Below, in pieces: positions 28,604-40,300 of a DNA stretch of 64,000 nt; within the stretch, counting starts at the first letter, position 1, and each line of letters opens with the position of its first letter. Location of the stretch: assembly GCF_000143415.4 (NCBI RefSeq), contig NW_003314263.1, positions 1,180,165-1,244,164 of the forward strand. The letters are read 5' to 3'. The notes below the pieces were generated by a model. That model did not search any database. It worked only from the letters and a program-made list of their open reading frames with translations, and had not been told where the DNA came from. This stretch comes from Selaginella moellendorffii (Eukaryota; Streptophyta; Lycopodiopsida; Selaginellales; Selaginellaceae). The translations under genes and the position numbers were made by a program.

Positions 28604-29777
28604 TAAGCAATTAAATTTTCCTTTCTATTTAAGTTAACCAAACTTTTGATCATTTGGAAGAGTCTCACTCACAACCTTTATGAGTTATATTCCTAACTTG
28701 GGTATATGCTAACTTCGTAAATGACATTTATACCACTCAGCCTTTACACTTGGTCCAAGTGCTCCACATGTCCAATCCAATAATAGACACTCCAAAGGTA
28801 CCACTCACATCTTAGTCTGTTACACTAAAGCTATGTCTATTTACCTTTATCTCATTAGTAGTCCAAAACCACTTATACCATAGTCTCGTAACCCTAAACC
28901 CTAAACCCAAATCTTTCCATGAGTGGTTATCTTAGGACCATATCTTGGCATCCTTAAAATGCTTGAAGATATGAGGAACACCCTTCCCTAATATTTTTTT
29001 TTCAGTCCCTACCAAGTCCCTCTCCATCTACGGCCATGCTCACTGACACTGCCATTAGGTTAGAGCCCAAAGGCCCAATTATTAAGTTCTATTGACCTCT
29101 AAGACTTCCACACCATGTGATTGTATTGTAGCACTCTCTCCCTTTAAGCCAATTGGAAAATGGGCAATTGCTTGATGAGAGAGCCTTTAATGGCTATTTT
29201 ATCCCCATTTATCCCCTAAAGTTCCAAAGATTTATAATGACAGTATATCCAAATTTCATCCATGATCACATATGCTACACTCACCCCCTCTTTAGAGATG
29301 TCAATATCCTCATTAATTATTGACTAACAACCCCTATTGAGCCAAAGGGAACTAACACTTGTACCGTAGTCTTATGGTGGATACTTTCATTTGTAGATAC
29401 CCCATAAGAGAAAGGACATATGTATGGATGCCCAATACATATAATTTCAAATTTTAGGGGTAGAAATATACTTTGCTCAAAGGTATATTATATTTTAAGT
29501 AATCATTAATCAATGGGAATTGAACTCATGCTAATTCACTCATATACCATATATAGCACACTTTATCCTTTCCCTTTAAGCCAATTGAAAAAGGGGTAAT
29601 TGTTTAATGAGATAGTGGCTATTTTATCCCTATTTATCCCCCTAAGGTTCCAAGGATTTATAGTAATACCAAATTATCTCATGATCATATGCGCTACACA
29701 TATCCTTGGTCACAACACAAGAGGATTGTTCCTCTTCCTTTCTACAGTCCAAGACTTTGGGATAACATTTCGAAGGC
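28604..29777 (-). mobile_element. LTR-A copy, truncated, split by a nested miniature element
   Basis: The sequence parallels 35421-36000 (GAGTCTCACTCACAACC, CCAAGTGCTCCACATGT, GGTACCACTCACAT, AAGTCCCTCTCC) and resumes at about 29699 with CCTTGGTCACAACACAAGAGGATTG after an insertion at 29127-29698. The end corresponding to TGTGAGACA is missing. Confidence 0.65.
29127..29698 (-). mobile_element. Second TRIM-like element, nested in an LTR
   Basis: Two direct repeats of about 150 bp (29127-29279 and 29552-29698) begin TGTAGCAC/TATAGCAC and end in GCTACA, and share CCCTTTAAGCCAATTG and GGCTATTTTATCCC. Next to the right repeat, on the minus strand, is TGGTATATGAGT (29538-29549), a primer-binding-like site. 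The flanking host LTR is continuous across the insertion. The possible target duplications TGTAT and CATAT could both come from CGTAT by CpG decay. Confidence 0.6.
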
Positions 29778-32700
29778 TTGAGTTATAATGCTCAATTCTT
29801 TTCTTAAGATCTTTATTATTGCTCTTTGAGTAGCTTGGTATTAGATTAGTTTTGAGTTTGGTTGAAAAACAAGTGGTATGAACTTGTTTATATTATGAAT
29901 AAAGTTGGTGGTGTTTGTTGTTGTAAATCTCTATCGGTGAGGTGTAACATTTATGTCACATTTTGTCAAATAGAGTTGGCATTTGATATTTATATAAAGT
30001 TTTGAAGTAATAATGTGTATTTGCTCATGGTGTTGCTCGATTGATGATCAAGTCATTGTGATTTTTATATCATATCCATGTGATAATGAGCAATATGTTT
30101 ACGAAATTTCTTGATTAAACGATGATCAACCCCAAAGTGGTTAATAGTGAAGCTAATCTATTTGCAAATAGTAATATTGAAGTAGCTTTAACTTGGTTCT
30201 CCATGGTGGTCCATTATATTAAGCTTGAGTTGGTACCTTAGTCCTTGAGAATTTGCCCATTAGGTTTTGGAAAGGGATTATAACATTCACTTACTATGGC
30301 TTGTTAATTTATCCATTAGCACTTGAAGTAAATTATTGGATGGAGAAAGTGTGTAGCTAAACCATTGACATTGATATTGACATGTTAGTGAAAGTGGCAT
30401 TATTGTTTCAAGTGATAAGGAATTTTCTTTAAACCTTGAATTTTTATATTATTTTTTTCTTAGTGTTTTGGCTTTATATTGGAACTTGAAAATGATTGAA
30501 GAAGGGTGTAAATGCAATGTAAATATTTGAAAATATAGTCTTCACGATCAAATAGGGTATTCATTTGCAATTTGCAGATAACAGTGTCGAATATAAATTA
30601 ATTAAGAATGATATTTGATTCTTAAGCATATTGTTAAGTCATAAAAATTTATGTTGAGGTGAACCTATGTGAAGTTGTAGGTAGGAGGAAGTTGGTTGAG
30701 TCTTGAAAATTTATATTCTTAGATTGAAAGTCATTCTTTTTCTAGGATGGAAAATTTGCCACAAATTTTTGTAGACTTTTCCAATAGTTAATCTATTGAT
30801 CATTTTGCCCAAAAACCATTCTGTTTTCGTAAGCCATTATAAACTAGTGAAAAATTGGAATTGACTTCAGTTAGCTTAAACTTTAGTATATAATTTGTAT
30901 AATATAGCCCAAAAAAGATGCTGACTTTTGGGGATAAGGTAATTGAGTTGGATAGAGTCTAGAGTTAGTATAAAAAAGTGGTCAATATGCTTTTCTAGAA
31001 AGGTGACTCTTATACCTTTTTTCTATAATATTATGTTTGGTGACAAATTGTACTTTGCATTTCATTAAATTCTATAAGAGTAATGAGCTCTCATTGATCT
31101 TAACTTAGTCTTGGTAGCTTGTGCTTTGCCTAAGGATAGTGATGTCTAACTTAGTTATTTTAAGTTGAGGTGTTAGTACCCATATTATAGCTTTGTCTAT
31201 AAGGTTGTATTTTATGATCTTCACTTTAGTTACAACTGAGTGTTGATCAAGTATAGCTAGCATCTTCAAGGCATGTTGAGAACTGTTAGCTAAACATGTT
31301 AGTGAGCTTATTGTGGTTCGATTAGATTTGAGTAATCATTTAATATGTACTTGTTCATATTCCTATATCTCGAACCTAGGGTATTACCTTCATGTAGGAT
31401 AAGTATATGACTCGATGGTATGAATTTAATGTTTGGGTCTTATGAAAGACAAGTTGAGTGATTGTTGGTTGCTTTGTGACTAGTGATTGTTTGTAGACTT
31501 TGTTGAGGACTTTTGACACCTGCTTTGCTCGATAATGATTTAGTAGTGATAGCCTTACTTTACCAAATGGTGTTGCAAAGGATCGTGTTGTTAAATTTGC
31601 ATGGTTTTTCTATATTAGCATATCAATTCCATCTCTGTTGATATCATTTAGTTCATGCTATTGGATTACATTCAATCTTAGATGTAATGATTCACTCTTT
31701 GATGATGTGTTATCTATAACTAAGTATTGTTGAAGAATTGGTCCTGGATACTAAGTAGAGAATCTTTGACTTTAGATAGCTTGGTTGCAAGAAAGTTTTG
31801 AGTGGTGATTCACTCTTGCTTTCTTTTAGTTTTGTTCTAGCGTTGATAATATTCAAGTAATGTCCTGTCATTGATATTACTGATGTTTAGATTCAAGTGA
31901 AATGAGATGTCTCTTGATTTGGCTACTTTGTCACTCTCTCCCTTGAAGCTTTCATCTTTGCCAAATTGAAGTATTTGGGAATCCATCTTTGGATATACAC
32001 TTCCTTTCCCACAATTTGCTAGCATTTAACACATTAGTGTTCTTTGTCTAACTTTGTCATTTGGATTCTTTCTAATGAATTTCATAGCCCAAACTTGGCC
32101 ACTAGTCTTTTGCTCCTATTTGTTGATTGTTGCACCAAACAATATAAGATCACTACTTCCATCTTCGAAGTATTCTTTCAGTTCCATAGCAAAGGTTCTA
32201 CTTTGCCAAATCTAGAGAGTACTCACCCCTAGTAGGTATCTTTAGCATTTTTTACTATGGGCTCTATCCATAGCCTAATTTTATAACCCTCCCATGGGTT
32301 TTTCCTAGAGACTACTTTCTTGGACTCACTATACCATCCCATTGACATAATTGATTTCCCTTTTGGTTTCCTTCCCACTTAGTCACCTTGACCAAGCTAC
32401 ACCATTATCAATAGTTCAAATCAATATTTTGAACTAAGGACGTTATTCCTTAACTTCACAAAGATCTCATCTTTGTTTAACCGCTGATCTAACCTTTGAC
32501 ACCTTAACAGGTTTGCCAATAGGTACTAGGTCTTTTAGACCTTTAACTTGTTGACCATAACCCTGAGGGCATCCCCCACACTTGGCAGTGCACTCGAGCC
32601 AACTCTTCTAAACAAGGGTCCATAACAACTAAGATTGGGTGTTTCTATCTTATTCACCACATCCTTGGTGCCACGTGTTCAAGTTAAATATGTCGAGCTT

Positions 32701-33904
32701 TTACACTAAACAATCTAACCATGCATTACGACTCTGGGGCATCCCCCCGCTTGGCATTATGCCCAAGCCAGTCTCCTTATTGAGAGTCCATGACCACCAA
32801 AAAATAAATATCTTCATATTCCAAACCATCACTACGCCCTAATGAGTTGAGAAGCATTAAAGGATTGGGACTTGAACTCAACCTCTATATATACATCTAT
32901 GGATGGCATCCCCTAGGATGCTTAGCGTGACTCCCCATGCTAGTGCATGAACTTATATTTAAAGTGCGCTATGGATTATAGATTAGAAACCTAATTCCTC
33001 CGCACTGCCAAGTCCTCTCACTTAACAAGTTTGTGATCATGCATGGATTCCTCTATGCTTTGCCCCATGAACCACCCCTTTTTGAAGTCAACACTTTCAA
33101 CTAGAGTTTTTGTTCCCCCCGACTTGCCAATCTCACTTAGCAAGTCCCTCAACTAGCGTAATATGGTTTCATGTATAAGTGTGAAAGTTTTTAACCATCA
33201 ACTTTTGTTCAAAGTCATCTCTTTGAACACTCAAAGGCTACTTCCCCAACCTTGATAGCCTCACCTCATGGCAAGTTTCAAGACCACGCTTTTGCTGTGA
33301 CATTTTGATTTCATACGTTCGATGAACCATTTATACATAACTTTCTAAGTACTAAATTAATGTCGTTATGCATGGGCCTTTTTATACCCATTGCTAGCTA
33401 TACCAAAATCCCTTTTGTCTCTGTCTAATTTAGATAAACAAACTTCTCCCATCTGTGCAACCTTGGACATTGGATAATACCTTTTATCCAATATTTGCTA
33501 GGGACTTCGTCCCTTGGGCTTATCTAATGCCCTCATGATTCCAAACACCACTCCCTAGTGTTTTAAAGTGTTTTGGTGTTCCAATAATGACCTTCTATAA
33601 CAATAAACATTTCCTTTTACGACATTAACTTATTATATTTTAATATAAGCAATTTATCCCCTGGAGGGGTATATCTAACCTCTTTATCCTAATAAGAAAT
33701 TTTGGGTAATTAACTTTTACCAATTCAATCAATTATTTTGCACTTTTTGCTTAATTGCCTCATAGTTGTCAAGTTTTACAACTTATTGCTAATGCTTCCA
33801 TATTTCCATCATTATTTGGGTCACCACACTCTAACACTTCCTGTGTCTAAGTCTTTGTCAAGACTAATATAGTTGTTTTTCATGCCAACTATCCATTAAC
33901 ATTG
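29778..33904. other. AT-rich decayed repeat DNA without recognisable genes
   Basis: No coding domain could be recognised on either strand. It may be the internal part of a minus-strand LTR element whose 5' LTR is 35421-36916. A recurring motif (CTGAGGGCATCCCCC near 32570, CTGGGGCATCCCCCCGCTTGGC near 32735) also occurs near 26645. About 30045-30115 is related, inverted, to 3835-3892. Confidence 0.4.
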
Positions 33905-34499
33905 TGTAAGCAACCAAAGGGAACGACTCGAGAGACGATCCATAGGGGTTCAAATATAAAGGGAAAGGGCCCATGAATAAGAGTGCACCCCCTTTTCCAA
34001 TCGGTTAAGGGTCTTGGGATAGTTGGGGTTAAGCGTCCTTGGGTTTGAATAGTACTGGGCTGGGTGACCTCCCGGGAAGTCCAAACTCAGGAGCTTACAT
34101 TTGGTATCAGAGCAGTCTCGGGTCCGACTCTGTTGGTTGGTTAAGGGAATTGCATCACATGTTGATTGACATCTGGCTGGTCCAGTTTGCTCCCGCTGGG
34201 CTCGACCCGAGGGGTAGGGTGTCAAGAGAGCGGGGCTCTCGGGAGAGCTGCGGCTCTCAGCTTCCGTTCACGAGGGCGTGAACTTGCAGGGAAGCGTGGT
34301 GGATTGTAAGCAACCAAAGGGAACGACTCGAGAGACGATCCATAGGGGTTCAAATATAGAGGGAAAGGGCCCATGAATAAGAGTGCACCCCCTTTTCCAA
34401 TCGGTTAAGGGTCTTGGGATAGTTGGGGTTAAGCGTCCTTGGGTTTGAATAGTACTGGGCTGGGTGACCTCCCGGGAAGTCCAAACTCAGGAGCTTACA
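33905..34499 (+). mobile_element. Intact TRIM (terminal-repeat retrotransposon in miniature)
   Basis: Two 195-bp direct repeats, 33905-34099 and 34305-34499, both TGTAAGCAACC...GGAGCTTACA, with one visible difference (ATAAAGGG versus ATAGAGGG). A perfect 5-bp target duplication CATTG flanks them (33900-33904 and 34500-34504). The 205-bp interior starts with a primer-binding site TGGTATCAGAGC (34102-34113), complementary to initiator tRNA-Met as usual in plants, and ends in a purine-rich stretch before the second LTR. No coding capacity; it must rely on proteins of other elements. The near-identical LTRs mean a recent insertion. Confidence 0.93.
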
Positions 34500-34504
34500 C
34501 ATTG

Positions 34505-35420
34505 CACTATAATGTTCACACACAACTCTGTGACAAAGTTGTTTTTTTCTGGAAACACCTTTCCCATGACTTTAGTATAGCCCATTCTACCATTAATAAA
34601 ATACCCACTATTCTCATACTTGGATATTATGATCCTCCCCATCCTTCGTAAGGCACAACACACCTCAGTACAAATGCTTAAGACTATTCTTTGACTCTAT
34701 TTGAGTTATCCAACTTTTTAGACTTTGCTAATCTGATGGCCTGTAAAGTCCTACTTTTGAGGTGTCTGCTCGCTAGAATACAAGTTTTTATATTCGTGTC
34801 TTACTCATAAGGACCATCTTTGCAAGTGTTACTCCAACACTGGATTATTCTTTATTTCATATGGGTTACCTTTGCCCCTTAGGACTATCCGTCCATATCA
34901 TGAGAATGCTAACTCATCCTCTAACTATACCCCTAACTCCTTAGGTCTTTTTCAGCATTTATAAAAGGTAGCCTCGACTACCATTTCAATGACTTGTGTC
35001 CTCATCTGTATTTGACTTCCCATGGTCATTAATTCTAGTCTTAATTTCATGAGCACCAACTTCAACTGTATAAGGATAACCTTGCGACTACTTTATTGTT
35101 TTAGAGTCTCTATATTTTTGTGATCCCAACTATAATTGTTTACCACAACTACATTAGCCAGTTTGCTAAGTCAAACACTCATCTAGATCATGTCCTCAAC
35201 TCTCTGAGGAAAATCTTATATTATTCCCAAGATATTGGCCCTTTTCTATCCACCACCTTGCCTACAAGTTCACACATGAACTATAGTGGAGAGCTATGTC
35301 CTCCTGACCTACTACTCCTCAAAGATAACCCCACTTTTAAGACCTTCTAATGCCAACATAAGTGGTGATATACTTGAGTACCAATAAAAGTCAGACCAAG
35401 GAACAGCTCTAATACCAAAT
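34505..35420 (-). mobile_element. Probable internal region of a minus-strand LTR element
   Basis: At 35406-35417 the minus strand reads TGGTATTAGAGC, one base from the initiator-tRNA primer site, directly after the LTR-A copy at 35421-36916. So 35420 and leftwards should be the interior of that element. No protein domain could be read in it. Confidence 0.5.
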
Positions 35421-36916
35421 TGTAAAAGACTAAAATTTCCATTCTACTTTAGTCACTTAACCACACATTTGACCACTTGGAGGAGTCTCACTCACAACCT
35501 CTATAAGTCCTATTCCGGACTTAGGGCTCGCTAGCCTCGAGAATGGCATCCATGCCACTCAACCTTTCCTCTTGGTCCAAGTGCTCTATGTGTTTAATCC
35601 TATGACCGACACCTAAAGGTACCATTGACATATCAGCCCATTATGCTAATGCAATGTCCATTCACCTTTGTCACACTAGTGATCTAACACCACCTTCATC
35701 ATAGTCTTGTCTTTCAAAGACTAGGCCATCCGTCCAAGAGTGATCATCCCAAATCCACTCCTTAGCATCATTAGAATGCCTGTAGACATAGGGAATAACC
35801 TTCCATAATATCCCCTTTTCAGTCCCCATTAAGTCCCTTTTTGTCCATGGCCGTATTCATCAATACAACCATTGGATCAAGGCCCATAGGCTTGACCATT
35901 AAGTCCCATTGTCCTTTGGGACTTCCTCACCATATGACCACATCCTTAGTCACTACAATAGAGGATTGCTCTATTTCCTTTCTATAGTCCAAGATTTTTA
36001 GACAATATTTCAAAACACCATAGCCCTACATAAGCCTCATAGGTACTCTCCCCACCTTCTGCCTTTGGGTGCTCTAGCCATGGGGCTAGAGTGAGGTTCT
36101 ATTGAGCCATGCTAGGTATCCAAGTAGGTAGTACCACTCACACTTGGATTGGGAGCATTGACTATTCGATCTCTCGAGGGAGTTAGAGCCGGCTTTTGAA
36201 ACTTCACCAAGCTACCCCGCTTATCTATTTGTATTCACTCTAGTTTTGGACTCCTTAGTGGATATATCCTCACCCAACACGTGGGCATAGCCTTCTTGGG
36301 TGTCACTAGCCTTTTCTAGCTAAACTAGCTCCACTGGGGTCCAACCCCCACACTCTCCTTATTATACTTTTGGAACCCCCTACAGCCCTTCCCCTTCCCC
36401 CCCCCCACGCCCCCACCCCCCTTGAGGATGATCATTTTGGGCTTTCATCCAATAGTCTATATTAGTATTTGGATTCGGACTTGGATTTGGACTCATACTT
36501 GGACTTGGTCTCGGTCTCGGTTTCGGATTTGAACTCAGTCTCGGTCTCAGTCTTGCTCTCGGTCTTGGTCTTGGTCTCGGTCTCAGTCTCAATTCAATCT
36601 CGGACTCCATCTTGGGTCCATCTCAGACTCCATCTCAAGTCCATCTCGGGTCCATCTCGGGTCCATCTCGGACTCCATCTCAGACACTTCCACATGTCAT
36701 GTGTTGGTTCTTTTGTGTCCTTTTTTTAGAGACTTACTTATTGCTCGCTTCGTATTTGTTCCTTGAGCACTTCGTTGGGAGTTCCACTCCCGCTCTCAAC
36801 TTTTCGAGTTGGAGCTTTTAGTCCATATATATTACCTTATTTGGCTTCCGCCTTAACCACTACCACGTGGCACCCTTTTGGCTCCTCTTTGGGGCCTAGG
36901 GATTTTATGTCTCACA
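35421..36916 (-). mobile_element. LTR-A copy, 5' LTR of a minus-strand element
   Basis: About 1.5 kb from TGTAAAAGACT at the left to ...TGTCTCACA at the right, so TG...CA. It is inverted with respect to the solo LTRs at 37142 and 52040, and followed on its own strand by a primer-binding site (35406-35417). It contains a minisatellite at 36466-36680. Confidence 0.75.
36466..36685. repeat. Minisatellite inside LTR-A (TC-rich on plus strand)
   Basis: A 6-bp periodic part (CTCGGT/TTGGAC variants) is followed by a 12-bp periodic part (CATCTCGGGTCC and CATCTCGGACTC variants). Because the period is a multiple of three, all frames look like repetitive protein. Confidence 0.85.
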
Positions 36917-37141
36917 TAGACAAGATTATTTGATAGGGGTTGAGTTTTGAGCTTTTCCTTGAAAAATGATTCAATTGTGGATTATGCTAATTTTATGAGA
37001 GGAAAAGTTGGTGATTAATATTGAAGTTGTTGGTTTTTTATTAGATTTGAGTTGAGATATATCAATCATTAATGATTTCTCTTTTGCTTATTATGAAGTT
37101 AATTATGTCTTGCTATAGATGGATTCATGGGGGATTGTTTG
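36917..37141. other. Spacer between two inverted LTRs
   Basis: 225 bp of unique AT-rich sequence separating the head-to-head LTR-A copies. No feature is seen. Confidence 0.5.
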
Positions 37142-38822
37142 TGTGAGACATAAATCTTTAAGCCCCAGAGTGGAGCTAAAAGGGTGCCACATGGTAGTGG
37201 CCGAAGCAAAAGCCTAACAAGCATAACACGTTTGGACTAAAAGCTCTAACTTGAAAAGACGAGAGTGGGAGTGGAATTCCTAATGAAGTGCTCAAGGAAC
37301 GAGCACAAAGCAAATAGTAAATGAATCTCTAGAAAAGAGACACAAGAGGACCAATATATAATATGTGGAAGTGTCAAAATGGAATTTGAGATGGAGTCCA
37401 AAAAAGAGTCTGAGATGGACCCAAGATGGGGTCCAAGATGGAGTCCAAGATGGGGTCCAAGATGGAGTCCAAGATAGACCCGAGATGGGGTCTGAGATGG
37501 AGTTCGAGATGGAGTTTGAGATGGACTTGAGACAGAGTCCGAGATGGAGTTTGGGATGGAGTCTGAGAAGGACTCCAAAATGAACTTGAGATGGAGTCTG
37601 ATATGGACCCGAGATGGAGTCCGAGATGGATCTAAGATAGAGTTTGAGATAGACCTAAGATGGAGTCCAAGATGGACCTGAGATGGAGTCTGAGATGGAA
37701 TTGAGATGGAGTTTGAAGTTGAGGCTGAGAAAGAGACCAAGACCGAGACCGAGTCCAAGACCAAGACTGAGACCAAGATCGAGACCAAGATTGAGTCTAA
37801 GTCCGAGTCTGAGTCCGAGTCCGAGTCCCAGGGTGAAAGCCCAAAGCATTTGTCTCCCAGACCCTAGGGGGTTTGGTAAACTCCAAAAGTATAGTAAAGA
37901 GAGGACTCTAGTAGAGCTCATTTGGCTAGGAAAGGCCAATGTGACTAAGGAAGGTTATACCCATATGTTTGGTGATGATACATCCACTGAGGAGTCCAAG
38001 GCTAGAGTGAATACAGACAGATAAGCAAGGTAGCTTGGTGAAGTGTTCAAGAGCCAGCTCTAGCTCCCCCAAAATGTCAAATGGTCAATGCTCTCAATCC
38101 AAGTGTGGGTGGCATTACCTACTTGGATACTTTGTGTGGCTCATTGGAACCTCACTCTAACCACATGGCTAGGGCACTTAAGGGTGGAAGGTGAGGAGAG
38201 TACCTACAAAGCTCGTGTAAGGCTATGGTGTTTCGAAATGTCGTCCCAAAATTCTAAACTATGGAAAGAAAGAGGAATAGTCCTCTAGTATAGTGACTAA
38301 GGATACAGTCATATGGTAAGGAAGTCCTAAAAGTTAGTGGGACTTCGTGGTTGAGCCTTTGGGCCTTGACCCAATGGCAGTGTTGGTGAGCACAACCGTG
38401 GATAGAGAGGGACTTAGAATGGAAGAAGGGACATTAGGGAAGGGTGTTTTTAATATCTCTAGGCATCCTAAGGATGCTAAGGTGTAGTCAAGAAATGACC
38501 ACTCATGGATGGATGGCCCATTCTTTGAAAGATGAGGTTGTGATATGGGTGGTCTTGGAATATTGATGTGACAAGGGTGAATGGGCATGGCTTTAGCGTA
38601 ACGGGTTGATATGTTAGTGGTACCCTTGGGTGTCAGTTAGAGGATTGGACACGTGGAGCACTTGGACCAAGTGCAAATGCTGAGTGGCATAGATGCCATT
38701 TACCGGGCCACTAAGTCCTTAAGTCTGGAATATGACTTATGGAGGTTATAAGTGAGACTTTTTCAAGTGGTCTAAAATGTGGTTCAGTGACTAAAGTAAA
38801 ATGGAAAATTTAGTTGCTTACA
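37142..38822 (+). mobile_element. Solo LTR-A with perfect target duplication
   Basis: 1681 bp from TGTGAGACATAAA to ...GTTGCTTACA. The five bases before it (37137-37141, GTTTG) are repeated right after it (38823-38827, GTTTG), so it is a complete LTR left by recombination between two LTRs. It contains the minisatellite at 37375-37835. Confidence 0.9.
37375..37835. repeat. Minisatellite inside solo LTR-A
   Basis: 12-bp units GAGATGGAGTCC/GAGATGGACCCG, then 6-bp units GAGACC/GAGTCC/AAGACC, in opposite order to the inverted copy at 36466. Confidence 0.85.
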
Positions 38823-39488
38823 GTTTGATGGTCACCTTATTGAGCATAACTTTATTATGCTTGGCTTTTAGATTGATGTAAATATGCTATTCATTAGCTT
38901 GGTGATTATAAAGTTTAACTTCTTGATGTGTTGAAGAGGATATTATAGGTTGTACCATGATTTCTTCTTTGGCATTGATATTAATTTATGTGAAACTCGT
39001 AATCATTTTTAGATGAGACTTAGCTATAAGCTTCTTTGAATTTTGTTTCTTTTAGTTTTATGTTCATTGTCTTCGATATTGTATTTAATTTTTGCATTTA
39101 GCAATCATTAGTGATGATTGACTGTCATCTAGGATAATTAATTATCCTTATAGGTTTTTCTTGATTATTATTGATATAGAATGATTTATCATTCTTTGGG
39201 ATGGTGGATTCTTTCTTCAAAGATGATTATGCATATTTTTATTGATGGGATGATTGATAATATTTCATGATAGTTAGTTGTTATTTTTGATAGCTTATGG
39301 ATTTTCACATTACTACATATTCTTTGTGGTTTACTCTGAATTGGTTTCTTACATTTGAGATATGGATAAAATATTGCCAATGCTTGCTTAAGCAACTTGA
39401 GTTCCTTCGTATTTTTAACCATAATCTATTTAGATTGGCTAGTGTGATAGTTGGCATGAATGTTGTGTTTATTGATCTTTGCAATAAT
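38823..39488. other. AT-rich stretch without gene
   Basis: No coding or repeat structure recognised apart from the target duplication at its left edge. Confidence 0.4.
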
Positions 39489-39862
39489 GTAGCGCATTTG
39501 AATTTGGAGCCGAACTCCAAGCCCGTTGCACTACAAACCAGGGTCTGGTACAATCCCATGAGCACCAGCTCCCCGTATCCAGCACCTGCACGCAAAATGG
39601 TGTCAGATGGAGTCTAGCACAATTTTGGCATACCGGTGGCCTAACGCAAGGAGTGTAGCGCACGTGGTTTTTACCCTTTATCTTATGGTGATTTACCATA
39701 GGATAGCACCACGGAGCGGAACCTAAACCCTCCATGTGCCACATGACAAATGCCACATGTCACATGCCACATGTCCAAAGGACAGTGGTGTGGAACTCGA
39801 GGTTCAGGGCCTTGGGCCACTGAACAAAGGAACGGTGCCAAACCCCCAAGCATGGAGCCAAG
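39489..39862 (+). mobile_element. LTR-C fragments
   Basis: TGTAGCGCA begins at 39489 and again at about 39652. The second part (to 39862) matches 46566-46780 closely (CGTGGTTTTTACCCTTTAT, CACCACGGAGCGGAACC, GGTTCAGGGCCTTGGGCCAC). It is cut at CCAAG (39858-39862) by the gypsy-B LTR. Confidence 0.65.
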
Positions 39863-39939
39863 TGTAAGGAACCAACTCCCCGAGATGTTGTAGGCTAAAG
39901 GATCCCCGAAAGCTTGACCGAAATGACAAAGAGTTCATC

Positions 39940-40250
39940 GGATGGGACCGAGTTGAAGATCGAGTCCAAGACCGACTCTGAAACCGAGTTTGAGATAGAG
40001 TCTGGGATCGAGCCAAGGTCGAATCGGAGACCGAGATCAAGACCGAGTTCAAGACCAAGTTCGAGACGGAGTCCGAGATCCAAATCGGGTCCGAGACCGA
40101 GTCCGAGGTTGAGTCCGAAGTCGAGTCCGAGATTGGGTCCGAGATCGAGTCTGAGATCGAGTCCGAGACCGAATCTGAAGTCGGGTCCGAGATCGAGTTT
40201 GAGATCAAATCTGAGACTAAGTCCAAATACTAATACGGGTCAAGGGGTGA
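39940..40250. repeat. GA-rich minisatellite in the gypsy-B LTR
   Basis: 6-bp and 12-bp variants of GAGTCCGAGACC/GAGATCGAGTCC, ending in GGTGAAAGCCCAAAGCG and a CTCCCAGGGG boundary, as in the LTR-A copies. Confidence 0.8.
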
Positions 40251-40300
40251 AAGCCCAAAGCGTGCGTCTCCCAGGGGGGGGGGGGGGGGGGGGGGGGGGC

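Noticed and set aside
28604..36916. One complete 8.3-kb minus-strand element with LTRs at 28604 and 35421
   Set aside because: Orientation fits, but the left LTR is truncated, the outer 5-bp flanks do not match and no pol domain was readable between them; kept only as a possibility.
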